Origin: Prorocentrum cordatum
Lineage: Eukaryota; Sar; Dinophyceae; Prorocentrales; Prorocentraceae
Direction: 5' to 3'
Assembly: GCA_963575745.1 (NCBI GenBank)
Contig: CAUYUJ010000951.1
Span: 1-64,000, forward strand
DNA: 64,000 bases
The notes under the pieces are model-generated. The model was not told the DNA's origin and made no database searches. It was given only the letters and a program-made list of their open reading frames with translations. This document shows, piece by piece, positions 63,206-64,000 of the stretch (its first letter is position 1; every line of letters begins with the position of its first letter). The translations under genes and the position numbers were made by a program.

Positions 63206-63955
63206 TCCTTCAAGGCCTCCGGAGCGTCCCACCGGCCGCCCAGAAAGATTGCCAAGGACCTCAATCCAGAAAAAAATCCTCCAAGATGGCCCAAGATGGC
63301 CTCCAAGATGGCCACGTTGGCCCAAGATGGTCTACAAAATGGTTCAAGATGGCCTCCAAGTCCGCCCAAGACCCAAGATGGTCCAACACGGCCTCCAAGA
63401 CGGCCCAAGAGTCCAAGACGGCCCAAGACGGCCCAAGAGGCCCCTCAGAGGCCTCCAAGACGGCCCAAGAGGCCTCATTGATTTTCCTTCGGGTTTTGAA
63501 AGATTTGGGCATTTGCTTCTTTTCGGCCTTCCGACAGCTCAAGACGGCCCAAGAGGCCCCCAAGATCGCCCACGAGGCCTCCAAGATGGCCCCATGACGG
63601 CCCAAGAGGCCCCCAAGACGGCCTCAAGAGGACCCCAAGACGGGCCAAGAGGCCTCCAAGATCGCCCACGAGGCCTCCAAGATGGCTCCATGACGGCCCA
63701 AGAGGCCCCCAAGACGGCCTCAAGAGGACCCCAAGACGGGCCAAGAGGCCTCCAAGACACCCAAGATGGCCTCCAAGACGGCCCCGAAGCGCCCCAAGAG
63801 GGCCCCAAGTCGGTTCAGAGAGGCCCCCAAGACGGCTCCAGACGGCGTCAGACGTGCCAGGAACCTACCAAGATGGCCGAAGTTGGCTCGAAGCTGGCCC
63901 AAGACGGCCCAAGAGGCCTCCAAGAGGGCCTCCAAGAAAGCCAGAAGAGGCCCAA

Positions 63956-64000
63956 AACACCTATTACCCTGAGGGAATTGAAGGAGTGTTACATTTGCTT
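63956..64000. other. Right window edge, minisatellite ends
   Basis: The repeat stops near 63955 and about 45 bp of unique sequence begins. Too short to interpret. Confidence 0.5.

Larger units (their letters stand above)
57235..63955. repeat. Right-arm array: minisatellite/core/hairpin-module units of about 1 kb
   Basis: Hairpin III of the module starts at 57831, 58853, 59788, 60802, 61824 and 63130, giving spacings of about 1022, 935, 1014, 1022 and 1306 bp. Between modules lie GGCCCAAGA/GGCCTCCAAGA repeats and one core. The units at 59.8-60.8 and 60.8-61.8 kb are nearly identical. Minus frames (KEPKPKPESSSTPCTPASRG) and plus frames across the modules change frame from unit to unit, so no gene is called. 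Confidence 0.85.

Overview
The window is nuclear DNA from a dinoflagellate. The decisive evidence is a complete 22-nt dinoflagellate spliced-leader sequence on the minus strand at 18605-18626, followed by degraded spliced-leader relics and a pentatricopeptide-repeat (PPR) gene start. The PPR motifs are of the ISACEKGEQWQ..ALLSEM type that is abundant in dinoflagellate genomes. Very low gene density, GC-rich minisatellites, long purine tracts and recycled retroposed sequence fit the same picture. The species cannot be fixed from this sequence.

Left arm, 1-18.6 kb. Everything recognisable as coding is on the minus strand: three PPR blocks of 2-3 motifs (18178-18531, 13486-13899, 7479-7862) and four decayed half-motifs (about 15.6, 10.7, 4.8 and 2.65 kb). 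They are embedded in large segmental repeats (families I, II and III) built from a degenerate 10-12 bp GGCCCAAGAC/GGCCCCCAAGAG minisatellite. Six PPR blocks begin at the same 13-nt seam, and five of these seams are followed directly by a perfect hairpin. The blocks could be exons of one long leftward gene, or tandemly copied gene fragments; the sequence alone does not decide.

Centre, 18.6-57 kb. The minisatellite switches strand between about 18.1 and 20.05 kb, which suggests a divergent boundary. Most of this region is simple-sequence DNA: TCC/GGA, CAT, CAA, AGAAG, GAGAC, ACAT and CAGCCT tracts, a dozen minisatellites with 11-115 bp units, and a tandem 0.79-kb repeat. It also holds a few coding relics: a C-terminal piece of a non-LTR retrotransposon (minus, 22.97-23.84 kb), a zinc-ribbon relic (minus, 21.1-21.5 kb), a SAP-like conserved fragment (plus, 50.27 kb) and an unrecognised open frame (minus, 51.3-51.7 kb).

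Right arm, 57.1-64 kb. This is an array of roughly 1-kb units in which the minisatellite alternates with a module of up to four nested or adjacent hairpins. The hairpin arms differ between units yet stay complementary, and the hairpin lengths change by amounts that break any reading frame. This is the strongest candidate for an undescribed structured element here.

Caution about coding calls. The GGCCCAAGAC-type minisatellite has no stop codon in any of six frames, so most long open frames in the window (up to about 640 codons) are compositional artefacts and are not listed as genes. No rRNA, tRNA, CRISPR array or complete transposon was recognised.
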